From IMG/VR virus record IMGVR_UViG_3300008262_000410, positions 1-21,894 of that record: a stretch of 21,894 nucleotides of DNA; one strand, written 5' to 3'. Positions 6,510-15,886 of the stretch are shown in pieces. The notes beneath the pieces are model-generated. The model was given only the letters and a program-made list of their open reading frames with translations. It did not search any database and was not told the origin of the DNA. Position numbers and translations under genes: made by a program. Position 1 is the stretch's first letter, and each line of letters begins with the position of its first letter. Origin of the DNA: a virus.

Positions 6510-9043
6510 TGGTAGAATTTATTTGGTGGGTTGGTGTAGTTGAAGATAGAAATGACCCCGAAAAACTAGGTAGGTGCAAGGTTAGAATTTTTGGTTATCA
6601 TACTGAGGATAAAACTATACTACCAACAGACGATTTGCCTTGGGCGATTCCAATACAGCCGATAAATTCTGCATCGGTTTCGGGGATAGGTTTTACTCCA
6701 GTCGGAATTGTAACTGGAACTTGGGTCACCGGTTGGTTTTTAGATGGCGAGGATAAGCAACAACCTGTTATGTTGGGAACTATTCCTGGAAAAACTCCTG
6801 CCAGAGAAGAAGCGAAAGAAAAACAAAAACAGGACTCTGCGGACGATACAGTATTAAAGGATAATACGGGAAGTCCAATATACGAAGAGAGCGGTAACTT
6901 CATTTTTAAAAGCGCAGAGGTAACAAGTTTAAGAAATTCGTTTGATCCTTTAAAACCTACAGATATTGATATTCTTTTTAATAGTATTGCAAATAAAGTA
7001 TCGTCTAATAATCAAACTAAGATCGGTACCAATAATGAATTAGGAAAATATCAATTTACGATATCTGATTTAATGGTGTTAGGATATTTGAGACTACCTT
7101 CTGATGGGAATATACTAAAAGAAATAGTTGACGATAGATCATTTTGGGTCGGTTTAAATGGAATAACATCTAAGCAGGAATTTTTATCAAACAGGCTTCT
7201 TCAAGAAGAAGCAATGTTAAGATTAACTAAATCTAATTACGATAAATTAATTTCTTTGGATAAAATTTCTACAAAAGATGATCCTAAAGTAATTGCAGGA
7301 TTTTTAGCAAGTGCACACGTATTTGGGGTAACTGGTGCAGACGATTTAGAAAGAAAAGATGCCTACGGTAGACAAGCAAAAGAATTTTTTAATTTGGGTG
7401 TAGTATCGCTTGGCGGGAATTTAAATACTGATATAGATATCAAATATTCTGAAGTTGAAAATTATTTACCTGAAATAAATGACGGCAATATTACAAATGA
7501 GGACCTAGCATTGAGCCCAGGATTTTCTGATCCAAACAGAAAATATCCAAAGTATGAGTATGAAGGATTATCCGACATTAATAAACTAGCAGTAGGTAAC
7601 AGGTCGCATCTGTTATTTAAAATAAAAGAAGCACAAAAAACAGAAAACATACAAATAGGTAGAGCGGAAAAACGTTGGAGTGAGCCCGAGCCTGCATATG
7701 CTGCGTCATATCCATATAATCAAGTAATTGAAACTGAAGCAGGGCATGTAATAGAACTTGACTCTACTCCTAACGCAGAAAGAATACACATATTTCATAA
7801 AAAAGGTACCTATATAGAAATAGATGTAAACGGCACTATGGTAAGAAAAGTATTAGGCGATAACTATGAAGTTTTAGATCGTAATAATTTTGTATATGTT
7901 AAAGGTGCGAATAATTTAACTGTAGAAGGCAAAACTTCAATTTATGTAAAAGATAATGCCGTCATTGAGGTTGATGGAGACGTATCTGTAACAGGTCACA
8001 GAGATGCGGTAGTTCAAGCTGCTAGAAACTTAGCTGTTTCTGGAAAAAATTTGGTGTTATCAGGAAAAGATGGAGTTAATATAGTTTCGGATGGAGCTAT
8101 TAATTTGCAGGCAGGAAGCGATATAAACATAAACTCCAAAAATAATTTGTCTCTGCAGGCAACAGGTACAATTAGCATAAAGGCATCCATTAACTTATTA
8201 ATGGATGCAATACTAGTTAAGACGCAGATGGGAGCAAACTTTGTTAAAGATTTGGTTATTCGAGCATTTGATCCTCCGGAATTAAGAAATCCCGTTAGAT
8301 CTTCAGTTCCTGTTTTAGAAAGAACAAGTTTTTTTCAGGAAGATTTATTATTTGATGCAGGGGAAGAAGAGGGGGATGAATGGAGACGAAATAGAGAAGC
8401 AACAGGTGAGACATCTAAATTTCTTAAAGTGCGCTGGGAATTACCACCACAAGGAAAATCTTATCGTTCTACACAACCTAGTACCCGCGTATCATGTGAT
8501 GTTTGTAATCAGTTTGGAAGAATGTTTCCTAGATCATTTAAACTATCAAAAAATTTCACAATAGAACATATGTTAACTGGGGACTGGGCTCCTCAAAAAG
8601 TACAAGCACAACGAGGATTGTCGGAAAAGCAAATTGTTTGTAATGCAATGCAAATTGCAGAAAATTGTCTCGAACCATTACTTAAAAGGTATCCAAGGTT
8701 AAAAATTACCAGTTGGTTTCGAGATGTTAATATTTTAGACGAAAACGGAAAATCTGTTGGTATGAGCGACCATGGATTAGCTGCAGCAGTCGACATACAA
8801 GTTAATAATCTTTCTTTGCAAGATCATCTTTCTGTTGCGCACTGGTGTCTAAGCAATATACCTTATAGACAACTTCTTTTTGAGTATAAATTATATCCAG
8901 GTAGTGCAGATCCAAGAACTGCATGGATTCATATTGCGTTATTATTGGATGAAAATGGAAAAATTATTGAGTCTTCAAAACCTCCAGTGCAGACATGGCA
9001 AGATGATCGCCCAATACTTGTAGGTCTTCCTGTTGATGTTTAA
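6509..9043 (+). CDS. 5: gp5-like baseplate spike with lysozyme-like and M15 peptidase domains
   Basis: An 844-residue cell-puncturing spike. Residues 1-95 are the gp5 OB-fold (FIWWVGVVEDRNDPEKLGRC, LPWAIPIQP, GDxxQxPVxLG-type end). Residues ~150-300 resemble a lysozyme-like domain: LGKYQF (G179-F183), QEEAMLRLTKSNYDKL and IAGFLASAHVFGVTGADD; however, the segment where the catalytic Glu is expected reads KVSSNNQ. Residues ~408-565 are the triple beta-helix, with repeating VxVxG-type strands. Residues ~683-844 are a peptidase M15_3-like domain: TGDWAPQKVQAQRGLS, SDHGLAAAVD with H755 and D762, FEY with E792, and WIHIAL with H808, the expected zinc ligands and acid. Such enzymes cut peptidoglycan cross-link peptides. 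T4 gp5 (575) has only a lysozyme. Confidence 0.85.
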   Translation: MVEFIWWVGVVEDRNDPEKLGRCKVRIFGYHTEDKTILPTDDLPWAIPIQPINSASVSGIGFTPVGIVTGTWVTGWFLDGEDKQQPVMLGTIPGKTPAREEAKEKQKQDSADDTVLKDNTGSPIYEESGNFIFKSAEVTSLRNSFDPLKPTDIDILFNSIANKVSSNNQTKIGTNNELGKYQFTISDLMVLGYLRLPSDGNILKEIVDDRSFWVGLNGITSKQEFLSNRLLQEEAMLRLTKSNYDKLISLDKISTKDDPKVIAGFLASAHVFGVTGADDLERKDAYGRQAKEFFNLGVVSLGGNLNTDIDIKYSEVENYLPEINDGNITNEDLALSPGFSDPNRKYPKYEYEGLSDINKLAVGNRSHLLFKIKEAQKTENIQIGRAEKRWSEPEPAYAASYPYNQVIETEAGHVIELDSTPNAERIHIFHKKGTYIEIDVNGTMVRKVLGDNYEVLDRNNFVYVKGANNLTVEGKTSIYVKDNAVIEVDGDVSVTGHRDAVVQAARNLAVSGKNLVLSGKDGVNIVSDGAINLQAGSDININSKNNLSLQATGTISIKASINLLMDAILVKTQMGANFVKDLVIRAFDPPELRNPVRSSVPVLERTSFFQEDLLFDAGEEEGDEWRRNREATGETSKFLKVRWELPPQGKSYRSTQPSTRVSCDVCNQFGRMFPRSFKLSKNFTIEHMLTGDWAPQKVQAQRGLSEKQIVCNAMQIAENCLEPLLKRYPRLKITSWFRDVNILDENGKSVGMSDHGLAAAVDIQVNNLSLQDHLSVAHWCLSNIPYRQLLFEYKLYPGSADPRTAWIHIALLLDENGKIIESSKPPVQTWQDDRPILVGLPVDV

Positions 9044-9071
9044 GAATATTTTACCCCAATAAATATCTAAT

Positions 9072-9470
9072 ATGGCCACTTCTAGAGCAACTAAAAAGTT
9101 TGTAGATTTAGATCTTTCTTTTAAGGTGAACCCTTTCACCAAAGATCTTTATCTAAAAACGGATGAGGAAGCAGTTAAAACTGCGGTAAAACATCTCATT
9201 CTAACTAAAAATTTTGAGAGACCTTTTAGACCAGAAATAGGCACACAAGTTACTGCATTGATGTTTGAGAATTTTACGTCTGCAGTAAAAATTGCAATGG
9301 AACGAACAATACGTGAAACTATAGAAAAATATGAACCAAGAGTTAGATTAGTCGATATAAAAATAACTGAAAATTTAGATGATAATGATTTAACTGTGAC
9401 TATAGTATTCACCTTAAAAAATACGGATACTCCTATAACGATATCCACATTACTAAGTAGAGTAAGATAA
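9072..9470 (+). CDS. 25: gp25 baseplate wedge protein
   Basis: A 132-residue protein, the same length as T4 gp25. The family EPR motif is present (E88-P89-R90 in KYEPRVRLVDIK), preceded by FERPFRPEIGTQVTALMFEN and a helix with AMERTIRETI. gp25 is a baseplate wedge component conserved across contractile injection systems, where it binds gp6 and starts the sheath. It follows gp5 after a 28-nt gap that contains AATAAATA at 9058-9065. The stop abuts the gp6 ATG with no gap. Confidence 0.92.
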   Translation: MATSRATKKFVDLDLSFKVNPFTKDLYLKTDEEAVKTAVKHLILTKNFERPFRPEIGTQVTALMFENFTSAVKIAMERTIRETIEKYEPRVRLVDIKITENLDDNDLTVTIVFTLKNTDTPITISTLLSRVR

Positions 9471-11312
9471 ATGGCAAACTATAGAATTTCGGAATTAGAT
9501 TTTGATGAGATCAAAATCAATCTAAAACAATTCTTAACAAATTATAGAGATAAGAATAATAATCTTATTTTTAAAGATTATGATTTTGAAGCATCCAGTC
9601 TGTCTATTCTTTTAGATATTTTATCTTATAACACATATTATAACGCATACCTTGCCAATATGGTTGCAAATGAGATGTTTTTAGATTCTGCAAGCAAAAG
9701 AGAATCTGCAGTTTCAATCGCAAAACATCTAGGATATACTCCAATATCTTACAGAAGTGCAAGAGCAAAAATCTCTTTTGTTGCGGATACTCCCCAAGGA
9801 AGTCCTGCTACACTTACACTACCAAAATTTTCAGCATTCACTACTACTGTAGATGGTGTGTTATTTGCCTTTTCTAATTTAGATTCTGTTACAGTAAGAC
9901 CAACTGAGGGTAGATATATTTTTAATGATGTAACTATAGTAGAAGGAGAACCTCTAAGTTATACTTATAGAGTAGATGTATCTGGACCAGGCGAAAAATA
10001 TGCAATTCCTAACTTAAATATTGATACCACAACTATAAGAATAACAGTACAAAACTCTTACTCTGATACTACGCAAACGGTTTATACCAGGGCAGGAAAC
10101 TTAGATGGTTTAACGGGAGAATCTTTAGTATACTTCTTAGAAGAAAATCCAACCGGAAATTATGAAATCTTTTTCGGTGACGGTGTACTAGGTAAAAAAT
10201 TAATATCAGGTAATTTGGTAAAGATAGAATATTTAGTTAGCAATGGTTCGGTTTGCAACGTATCAAGCGAAATCGAACAAATATTCAATATATCTACTGT
10301 AGTAAATAACCTAAGAGTATCCTCTCCGATTATTGCGACTGAAAATTCTACGGGCGGAGATGAGCCTGATACCTTAGACGAAATTAAATTTAAGGCTCCT
10401 AGATTCTTATCATCATTTAATAGAGCAGTCACTGCAAATGATTATAAGTCAGTAATAGAGGCAAATTATCCTTTAGTGGAATCCGTATCTGTTTGGGGTG
10501 GAGAAGAAAATGATCCGCCTAAATATGGTAAGGTCATAATTTCATTAAAACCATATTCAGGATATACTATTAATCAGGAATTAAAAGACAAAATATCTAA
10601 TGAGATTCTTTTAGATCGCAAGGTAATGTCAATTGTTCCAGAATTTGTGGATCCTAATTATCTCTATATTACTTTAGATATTAAGGTTAAATTTGACGCT
10701 AAAAATTCTAGATATACAATTTCAGAATTAGAATCTTTGACCAGGAATACTGTGCAGGAGTATTTTAGATTTGAACTACAAAAGTTTAATAAGCCCTTTA
10801 TATATTCTAAGTTATCTAAACAAATAGATGCTTTAGATAATTCAATCATAGGAAATTTAAGTTCCTTTAGAGTCCAAAAAAGAATCAACCCCATAGTAAA
10901 TGGTAATAATGGATATACAGGAACAACTTTAATAAAATTTGCTAATAAACTAGTTTCAGGTACTCTGCAATCTACAGGATTTTATTATAAAATAAATGAA
11001 ACCATATTCTCTGTTTATATGAAGGATGTATTAACATCTCAGGATACTGGGACTGTTAATTTATATGATTTAATTAATGATGGTTTATTAGTTTCAAATA
11101 TAGGCACAGTAAATTATTCCGCCGGCACGGTTTCTATTCCTTCTTTAGTACCTGCAGGATTTTATGAAAATGCAACAGATATTAGAATATCATCTAAAAT
11201 ACAGGATTTAGATATTACATCTTCTAAGGATTTAATATTAGTTATTGATGACAGCATCTCGAATGTTTTAATTAAACGTGCTGCAGGATTAACAATAAAC
11301 ATTACTACGTAA
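9471..11312 (+). CDS. 6: gp6 baseplate wedge protein
   Basis: A 613-residue protein (T4 gp6 is 660) directly after gp25, as in T4-like phages. It starts MANYRISELDFDEIKINLKQ; the N-terminal helical part FEASSLSILLDILSYNTYYN and MVANEMFLDSASKRESAVS is the signature of gp6 in marine T4-like phages and of baseplate J-like proteins. The middle includes NYEIFFGDGVLGKKLISG and FKAPRFLSSFNRAVTANDY, the usual J-like core before the VITANYPLVESVSVWGGEE-type strand. The C-terminal region forms the dimerising ring domain. gp6 is the backbone of the iris-like inner baseplate ring. It ends one base before the next gene. Confidence 0.92.
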   Translation: MANYRISELDFDEIKINLKQFLTNYRDKNNNLIFKDYDFEASSLSILLDILSYNTYYNAYLANMVANEMFLDSASKRESAVSIAKHLGYTPISYRSARAKISFVADTPQGSPATLTLPKFSAFTTTVDGVLFAFSNLDSVTVRPTEGRYIFNDVTIVEGEPLSYTYRVDVSGPGEKYAIPNLNIDTTTIRITVQNSYSDTTQTVYTRAGNLDGLTGESLVYFLEENPTGNYEIFFGDGVLGKKLISGNLVKIEYLVSNGSVCNVSSEIEQIFNISTVVNNLRVSSPIIATENSTGGDEPDTLDEIKFKAPRFLSSFNRAVTANDYKSVIEANYPLVESVSVWGGEENDPPKYGKVIISLKPYSGYTINQELKDKISNEILLDRKVMSIVPEFVDPNYLYITLDIKVKFDAKNSRYTISELESLTRNTVQEYFRFELQKFNKPFIYSKLSKQIDALDNSIIGNLSSFRVQKRINPIVNGNNGYTGTTLIKFANKLVSGTLQSTGFYYKINETIFSVYMKDVLTSQDTGTVNLYDLINDGLLVSNIGTVNYSAGTVSIPSLVPAGFYENATDIRISSKIQDLDITSSKDLILVIDDSISNVLIKRAAGLTINITT

Positions 11313-11313
11313 A

Positions 11314-12690
11314 ATGGTAATTAAAGTTTTCGATACAAAAGATCTTTTGGGCCCTTTAAAAATATTGGGTGTATCTAAGCCTGATACTTTTGCGGGATAT
11401 AGAGAAGGGTGGTTTTACCCTCTTTATACAACCAGAGGGGAGGCAATTCAAGAAGATCTAGATAGAGGCGGTAAGGGAATTTATAGAGTACTAACTTTCT
11501 ACAATAGAAAGGGAGAATTTTATATACCTGAAAGTTTCATCAATATAGGTGAAGCGAAGGATCCCTTAATTTATACGGTGCATCAAGGAGACGGTGCCGA
11601 AAATCCTTTTAAACGAGTACAAAATAGATTATCGCTTTTAATAGAAGAACAACTTCCGGATTTTATACAAACAGACTATTCTATGTTTGTAACATTTTTA
11701 AAAGCATATTATGAATTTTTAGAACAGAATAATGAAGCTCAAGAAGTTCTGCAGGATATAACTAAGTATTCGGATATAGATAAAACCTCAAGTGATTTAA
11801 TAACCAAATTTATTAAAAATTATGCATATGACATACCACAATCAAGCATATCAAATAATAGATTTTTAGTAAAGAAAATAAGAGAAATCTACAGCAAAAA
11901 AGGAACAGAGCCAGCATATGAAATGCTATTCAACATTTTATATAAAGAATCTATTAGTTTCTTCTATCCATACGAGGTGGTGCTAAAGCCTTCCACAGGA
12001 AAATGGACTAAACGATTTGTTCTAAGAGTTCAGCAAACAAATCCAACACAAAATATTTTTGGTTTTGAAGATACTGAAATTATAGGGAAGACTTCTAAAG
12101 CAAGAGCAATAGTTAGTAAGGTAATTAAAATAGATTTACGAGGATATGAGGTTTATGAATTAGTTTTAGATTCAACAAGTTTATTCGGAGAGTTTTTAAG
12201 AGATGAAGAAATTGAGGCAACTAAAACAATTCTATTAAGTAACGAAAATTATTCTGTAGCTCCACTTAGTGCTAAGGTATATTCTATACTAAGTAAAATT
12301 GATATTATAGACGGAGGGGTGGGGTATAGTAAAGGACACCCAATAACAGTAACTGATGCTACAGGAGTTTTGGCAACAGTTAAAGTTAATAGTGTAAATA
12401 GATTCGGTACTATTACTGGATTTGATATAATAGAACCAGGTGTAAATTATAGTGTTAATTGTGTAGTTAGCGCCGGTCTTCCTACTGCACAGTTAAAAGG
12501 AACCTATTCTTTTTATCGAGGTGCTGTGACAGTAACATTCCCCGAGCAGCATGGATTATCTAAAGGGAAACACCTAAGTGTAAATTACACTGGTAATATT
12601 TTCAGTCCTTTAGATAATACTTCACATACCGCAACTATTACGTCAATACCTAACGTAAGAACAATTAGATTTAGATATCCTGGATTTTAA
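11314..12690 (+). CDS. gp7-position baseplate/tail structural protein
   Basis: A 458-residue protein between gp6 and the protease gene, where T4 has gp7 (1032 residues). Conserved-looking parts are FIQTDYSMFVTFLKAYYEFL, then ITKYSDIDKTSSDL, IREIYSKKGTEPAYEMLFNI, LYKESISFFYP and LKPSTGKWTKRF, a pattern I recall from structural proteins in this position in marine T4-like phages. From about residue 329 come beta-rich GGVGYSKG...ITGFDIIEPGVNYS strands and a final HGLSKGKHLSVNYTGN module. The short length relative to T4 gp7 may mean that the wedge function is shared with the following genes. Direct evidence that it is a true gp7 homologue is lacking. It begins 2 nt after gp6 and ends 2 nt before the next gene, with no independent promoter visible. 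Confidence 0.65.
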   Translation: MVIKVFDTKDLLGPLKILGVSKPDTFAGYREGWFYPLYTTRGEAIQEDLDRGGKGIYRVLTFYNRKGEFYIPESFINIGEAKDPLIYTVHQGDGAENPFKRVQNRLSLLIEEQLPDFIQTDYSMFVTFLKAYYEFLEQNNEAQEVLQDITKYSDIDKTSSDLITKFIKNYAYDIPQSSISNNRFLVKKIREIYSKKGTEPAYEMLFNILYKESISFFYPYEVVLKPSTGKWTKRFVLRVQQTNPTQNIFGFEDTEIIGKTSKARAIVSKVIKIDLRGYEVYELVLDSTSLFGEFLRDEEIEATKTILLSNENYSVAPLSAKVYSILSKIDIIDGGVGYSKGHPITVTDATGVLATVKVNSVNRFGTITGFDIIEPGVNYSVNCVVSAGLPTAQLKGTYSFYRGAVTVTFPEQHGLSKGKHLSVNYTGNIFSPLDNTSHTATITSIPNVRTIRFRYPGF

Positions 12691-12692
12691 AA

Positions 12693-15600
12693 ATGTCTGA
12701 CAAAAATTTAAAAGAATATATAGTAACTCTACATAGTTACGAACACCTAGATAGTTTCTATGAGGATATGGAAACACCGGGTGGTAACCTATATATTCCT
12801 GATCGGGCAGTGGATTTAGTTAATCGTAGACCCATAAGTCGAAATACTCACTATTTACTTACAGAAGAAGAAGCTCGTTTAATCAGACAGGATCCAAGAG
12901 TTTTAGATGTGGATATTCCTGTTGACCATAATCCTCTTACAGTTAGGAGTTATTCTTGGTCACAAACCAATACTTTTAGTCCGCAGCTGCCGCCTTCAAC
13001 GACGGATAAAAATTGGGGGCTTCTTTATTCAACCTCAGAAACAATAAACAGTTCTTTAGATAGTTTTTCTTCGGTTTCCGCTACTGTAACCAGACCTTTT
13101 TCGGGAAAAAATGTAGATTTGGTTATGGCTGAATCAACTATTAAGAAAAATCACGCAGAATTTGCTAAAAACGCTGATGGGACAGGCGGATATAGAACTA
13201 TAGAAACCAATTGGTATGGATACGGTCTTGGTTCGCCCCCAACAGTTACACCTCAAGAAACCTCACCATATAATTATAGTTATGTCGGATTTCATGCAAC
13301 CCATACCGCAGGTACTGCAGCGGGGAATACTCAGGGCTGGGCGAAAGATTGTAATATCCATTTTAATGTTCCAATTTATGCAGGATCTTTTCCAAATTAT
13401 CAGGGCCCCTGGGATTATATTAGAACATGGCATAGCTGGAAAAAAGTTAATGCTATAAATCCAAATACAGGAATACATAATCCTACAGTTGTTTCTTTAA
13501 GTACAAACGTTAGAACAAAACTTTTTACCTTTGGATTGGGAACGATACATTATAGGGGAGTATCATATCCTGGTCCTTGGGCTCGTAATCCTTCTCGCAC
13601 AGATCGAGACAATCCGGGGGCATGGACTAACGGAACTGTAAGTTTAGCGGATGTAGGTTTTAGAGAAGTAAGGTCTGACGATAATATACTTTGGTATGTA
13701 TTCGCTGGGCAAAGCATGGTTGCAGAAAATGCTGATTTAACTGACGCGATTAATGATGGGGTAATTATAGTTCAATCTGCAGGTAATCATTCTTCTAAGG
13801 TGGTGCGCCCAGGCGATCCAGATTATAATAATTATGTTATTGCCTTAGATGATGGCAAAACCTATTATCAAAATAGAAATGAATGGACAGCAGATGTTAT
13901 TGCAGTTGGCAATCATACTGCCGCAAGAAGACTAGGATATACCACAGATACTGGACCTGCTATTACGATTTGGGCCCCTGGCACAAACATTATCTCCTCA
14001 ATATCAGACAGTGCAGAAAGAAATGAGTTTTCTGATCCGCGCGGATTAAACAATGATAAGTTGCTCTCAATATCTGGTACTAGCATGGCAGCGCCGCAGG
14101 TCGGCGGAGTTCTTGCCTGTTTGGCAGAACTGTGGCCTTCGGCGACGCAATCGCAAATGAAGAATTTTATTCTAACTCATGCTAGAAGTAGAATGACTAG
14201 TTCTGCGTTTACTATCTTTCCAAACACCCTTTCATATAGAGATTCAGATACAACAGATAAAACTTTATATTATCCAAATTTTAGTTTTAGTGTTTCTCCG
14301 AACAAATCTTCAGTGTCATCTGATGAAATAGTTGTTATTAACATAACAGGTTCTATAGATTCACCCCTTACCTGGGAATCTTGGTCAGCAAAATATAACA
14401 TTCCCCAAGATGAGGGACAACTTGTTGCGGCTGCATTATACACTAATAACAACTTGTTAGGAAATTATGGACCTTCATCTACTCCTTTTTATGGTTTGTA
14501 TAGAGAACCAGATGCCGAAGGGTTAGCATATTGGCATAGTCAATGGATAGCAAGTGGTAAAAATCTTGAGACAGTTAAGCCCGCATTTGCTCTAGGAATA
14601 CCTTCAAGTGATACTATAGATTATGCAAGAATTAGAACTAATTCGAAGACCTTTTTAGAAACCAACAACGGTAGTGTTTTTTACGATGGTGCTTTCGATT
14701 TGCCTGTTGGGTCTAGAGTATATCTTACAGAAGAAGGTAATGCAACTGCACAGGATTTTATTGATGGATTAACTAAAATTCCTGTAACTATTACTGGACC
14801 AGTTACTACTGTTACTCGCAAAGTCAGCCCGAATAGAACAACATCAAGAACAAGTACTTTAAAATTACGCACAGGTGGATATTCTGGCACTGTACAAGCA
14901 ACTGCTTCTTCTATATCTATTATAGGAGTTGCACCACCTCCCCCTCCACCCGTTGTATCTACTTATAGTTTCGGAGGTATTCCGACCTCAATCAATGAGG
15001 GAGCTACAGGAACATTTAATGTAAATACAACTAACGTAGATAATGGTACAACTTTATATTGGACAATTAATAATGGTACCTCAGTAAATGCGGATTTTAC
15101 CGCAGTTTCAGGATCCTTAATTATTAATGGTAATACTGGGTCATTTACAATAACACCAACTGCTGATAATTCTACAGAAGGAAATCAAACCTTTACCGTT
15201 CAACTTAGAACAGGTAGTATATCTGGAACAATTGTTGCAACAAGTTCTAGTGTAACTATAAATGATACTAGTTTAAATCCTGCGCCTGCAACACCTACAT
15301 ATGGATTTAGTTTGGTTCCTTCTGCGATTTCAGAAGGAAGCGCTGAAACATTCGGTGCAACTACAACTAACGTAAGTAATGATACAACTTTATATTGGAC
15401 AATTAGCCATGGCACAACAGTAAGTGCGGATTTTAGCGCTTCGTCGGGATCATTTACCATAACAAATAATCAGGGATCCTTTTCAATAACACCTATAGCG
15501 GATAACACAACTGAAGGTCCTCAGGTTTTCACAGTTCAACTTAGAACAGGTAGTATATCTGGAACAGTTGTTGCCACAAGTTCTAGTGTTACCGTAACTG

Positions 15601-15857
15601 ATTCAAGTACCACGCCTCCACCATCTACGCCCATTTATCAATTTCCTGGAGAAATTCCTACATCCATAGATGAGGGAGATAGCATTACGTATAATTTTTC
15701 AACAACGAACGTACCGAATAATACAACTTTATACTGGACAATTGCACATACAAGCACAGATGCTTCAGATTTTTTAGAAACATCTGGGACATTTACTGTA
15801 ACAAACAACTCTGGGTCGTTTATAGTAAGACCTAAATCGGATGCGACACCCGGTTAA
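12693..15857 (+). CDS. subtilisin-like (S8) virion protease with Calx-beta-like repeats, cut short
   Basis: A 1054-residue protein. Residues ~8-77 resemble an I9 propeptide (KEYIVTLHSYEHLDSFYED ... VLDVDIP). The S8 domain spans ~100-510: the His region FHATHTAGTAAGNTQGW has H201, the oxyanion Asn is N365 (QSAGN), and the nucleophile is S464 in SGTSMAAPQ. At the expected catalytic Asp (VDVVIVDG-type in relatives) the sequence is VDLVMAES, with E147. Residues 561-599 are a WESWSAKYNIP module, followed by a DUF4214-like LYREPDAEGLAYW part. A PPPPPP linker near 750 precedes Calx-beta-like repeats of ~112 residues starting near Y758, Y870 and Y982. The third is cut by TAA at 15855 and continues in the next gene. 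No signal peptide; likely a tail or fibre-associated protease. Confidence 0.85.
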   Translation: MSDKNLKEYIVTLHSYEHLDSFYEDMETPGGNLYIPDRAVDLVNRRPISRNTHYLLTEEEARLIRQDPRVLDVDIPVDHNPLTVRSYSWSQTNTFSPQLPPSTTDKNWGLLYSTSETINSSLDSFSSVSATVTRPFSGKNVDLVMAESTIKKNHAEFAKNADGTGGYRTIETNWYGYGLGSPPTVTPQETSPYNYSYVGFHATHTAGTAAGNTQGWAKDCNIHFNVPIYAGSFPNYQGPWDYIRTWHSWKKVNAINPNTGIHNPTVVSLSTNVRTKLFTFGLGTIHYRGVSYPGPWARNPSRTDRDNPGAWTNGTVSLADVGFREVRSDDNILWYVFAGQSMVAENADLTDAINDGVIIVQSAGNHSSKVVRPGDPDYNNYVIALDDGKTYYQNRNEWTADVIAVGNHTAARRLGYTTDTGPAITIWAPGTNIISSISDSAERNEFSDPRGLNNDKLLSISGTSMAAPQVGGVLACLAELWPSATQSQMKNFILTHARSRMTSSAFTIFPNTLSYRDSDTTDKTLYYPNFSFSVSPNKSSVSSDEIVVINITGSIDSPLTWESWSAKYNIPQDEGQLVAAALYTNNNLLGNYGPSSTPFYGLYREPDAEGLAYWHSQWIASGKNLETVKPAFALGIPSSDTIDYARIRTNSKTFLETNNGSVFYDGAFDLPVGSRVYLTEEGNATAQDFIDGLTKIPVTITGPVTTVTRKVSPNRTTSRTSTLKLRTGGYSGTVQATASSISIIGVAPPPPPPVVSTYSFGGIPTSINEGATGTFNVNTTNVDNGTTLYWTINNGTSVNADFTAVSGSLIINGNTGSFTITPTADNSTEGNQTFTVQLRTGSISGTIVATSSSVTINDTSLNPAPATPTYGFSLVPSAISEGSAETFGATTTNVSNDTTLYWTISHGTTVSADFSASSGSFTITNNQGSFSITPIADNTTEGPQVFTVQLRTGSISGTVVATSSSVTVTDSSTTPPPSTPIYQFPGEIPTSIDEGDSITYNFSTTNVPNNTTLYWTIAHTSTDASDFLETSGTFTVTNNSGSFIVRPKSDATPG
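14964..15854 (+). repeat. tandem Calx-beta-like coding repeats, 336-nt period
   Basis: Three consecutive coding repeats begin at 14964, 15300 and 15636, exactly 336 nt apart. Each carries ISEGxx or INEG, TTNV...TTLYWTI, ADF, GSFxITP and TEGxQxFTVQLRTG. Units 1 and 2 share a perfect 33-nt repeat (15198-15230 and 15534-15566) and another 23-nt repeat (15047-15069 and 15383-15405), pointing to recent duplication. Unit 3 is more diverged and is interrupted by the 32-nt insertion at 15855-15886. Confidence 0.85.
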
Positions 15858-15886
15858 AAAAAGTAACTAAGGGAGATATTTCTTTG
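15855..15886 (+). other. 32-nt insertion carrying stop, SD and start inside a repeat
   Basis: Unit 3 aligns without gaps to units 1 and 2 if these 32 nt are removed: SDATPG joins AAQTFVIQVRTG, matching ADNTTEG-PQVFTVQLRTG. The spacing confirms it: the conserved TT(C/A)CAA..TAGAAC strand in unit 3 starts at 15905, 371 nt after unit 2, where 339 nt is expected. The segment holds TAA, an A7 run (15856-15862), a second TAA, GGGAGA (15871-15876) and TTG (15884-15886). Confidence 0.7.
15871..15876 (+). promoter_or_regulatory. Shine-Dalgarno-like GGGAGA before a TTG start
   Basis: GGGAGA, preceded by AA, sits 7 nt before the TTG at 15884. It is the only strong ribosome binding site near the break, and decides the start of the second repeat protein. 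The previous stop is only 26 nt upstream, so reinitiation is also possible. Confidence 0.6.

Noticed and set aside
8352-8564. 70-codon + strand ORF inside the spike gene
   Set aside because: It is an alternative frame of gp5 between the beta-helix and the M15 domain, with no recognisable features.
9058-9065. AATAAATA before gp25 as a late promoter
   Set aside because: By T4 spacing, transcription would start at about the ATG at 9072, leaving no leader. It is one mismatch from consensus in AT-rich DNA.
15851-15862. Canonical -1 slippery site at the end of the protease gene
   Set aside because: In the zero frame the bases are ACA CCC GGT TAA; no X XXY YYZ heptamer is in phase, and the A7 run begins only inside the stop codon.
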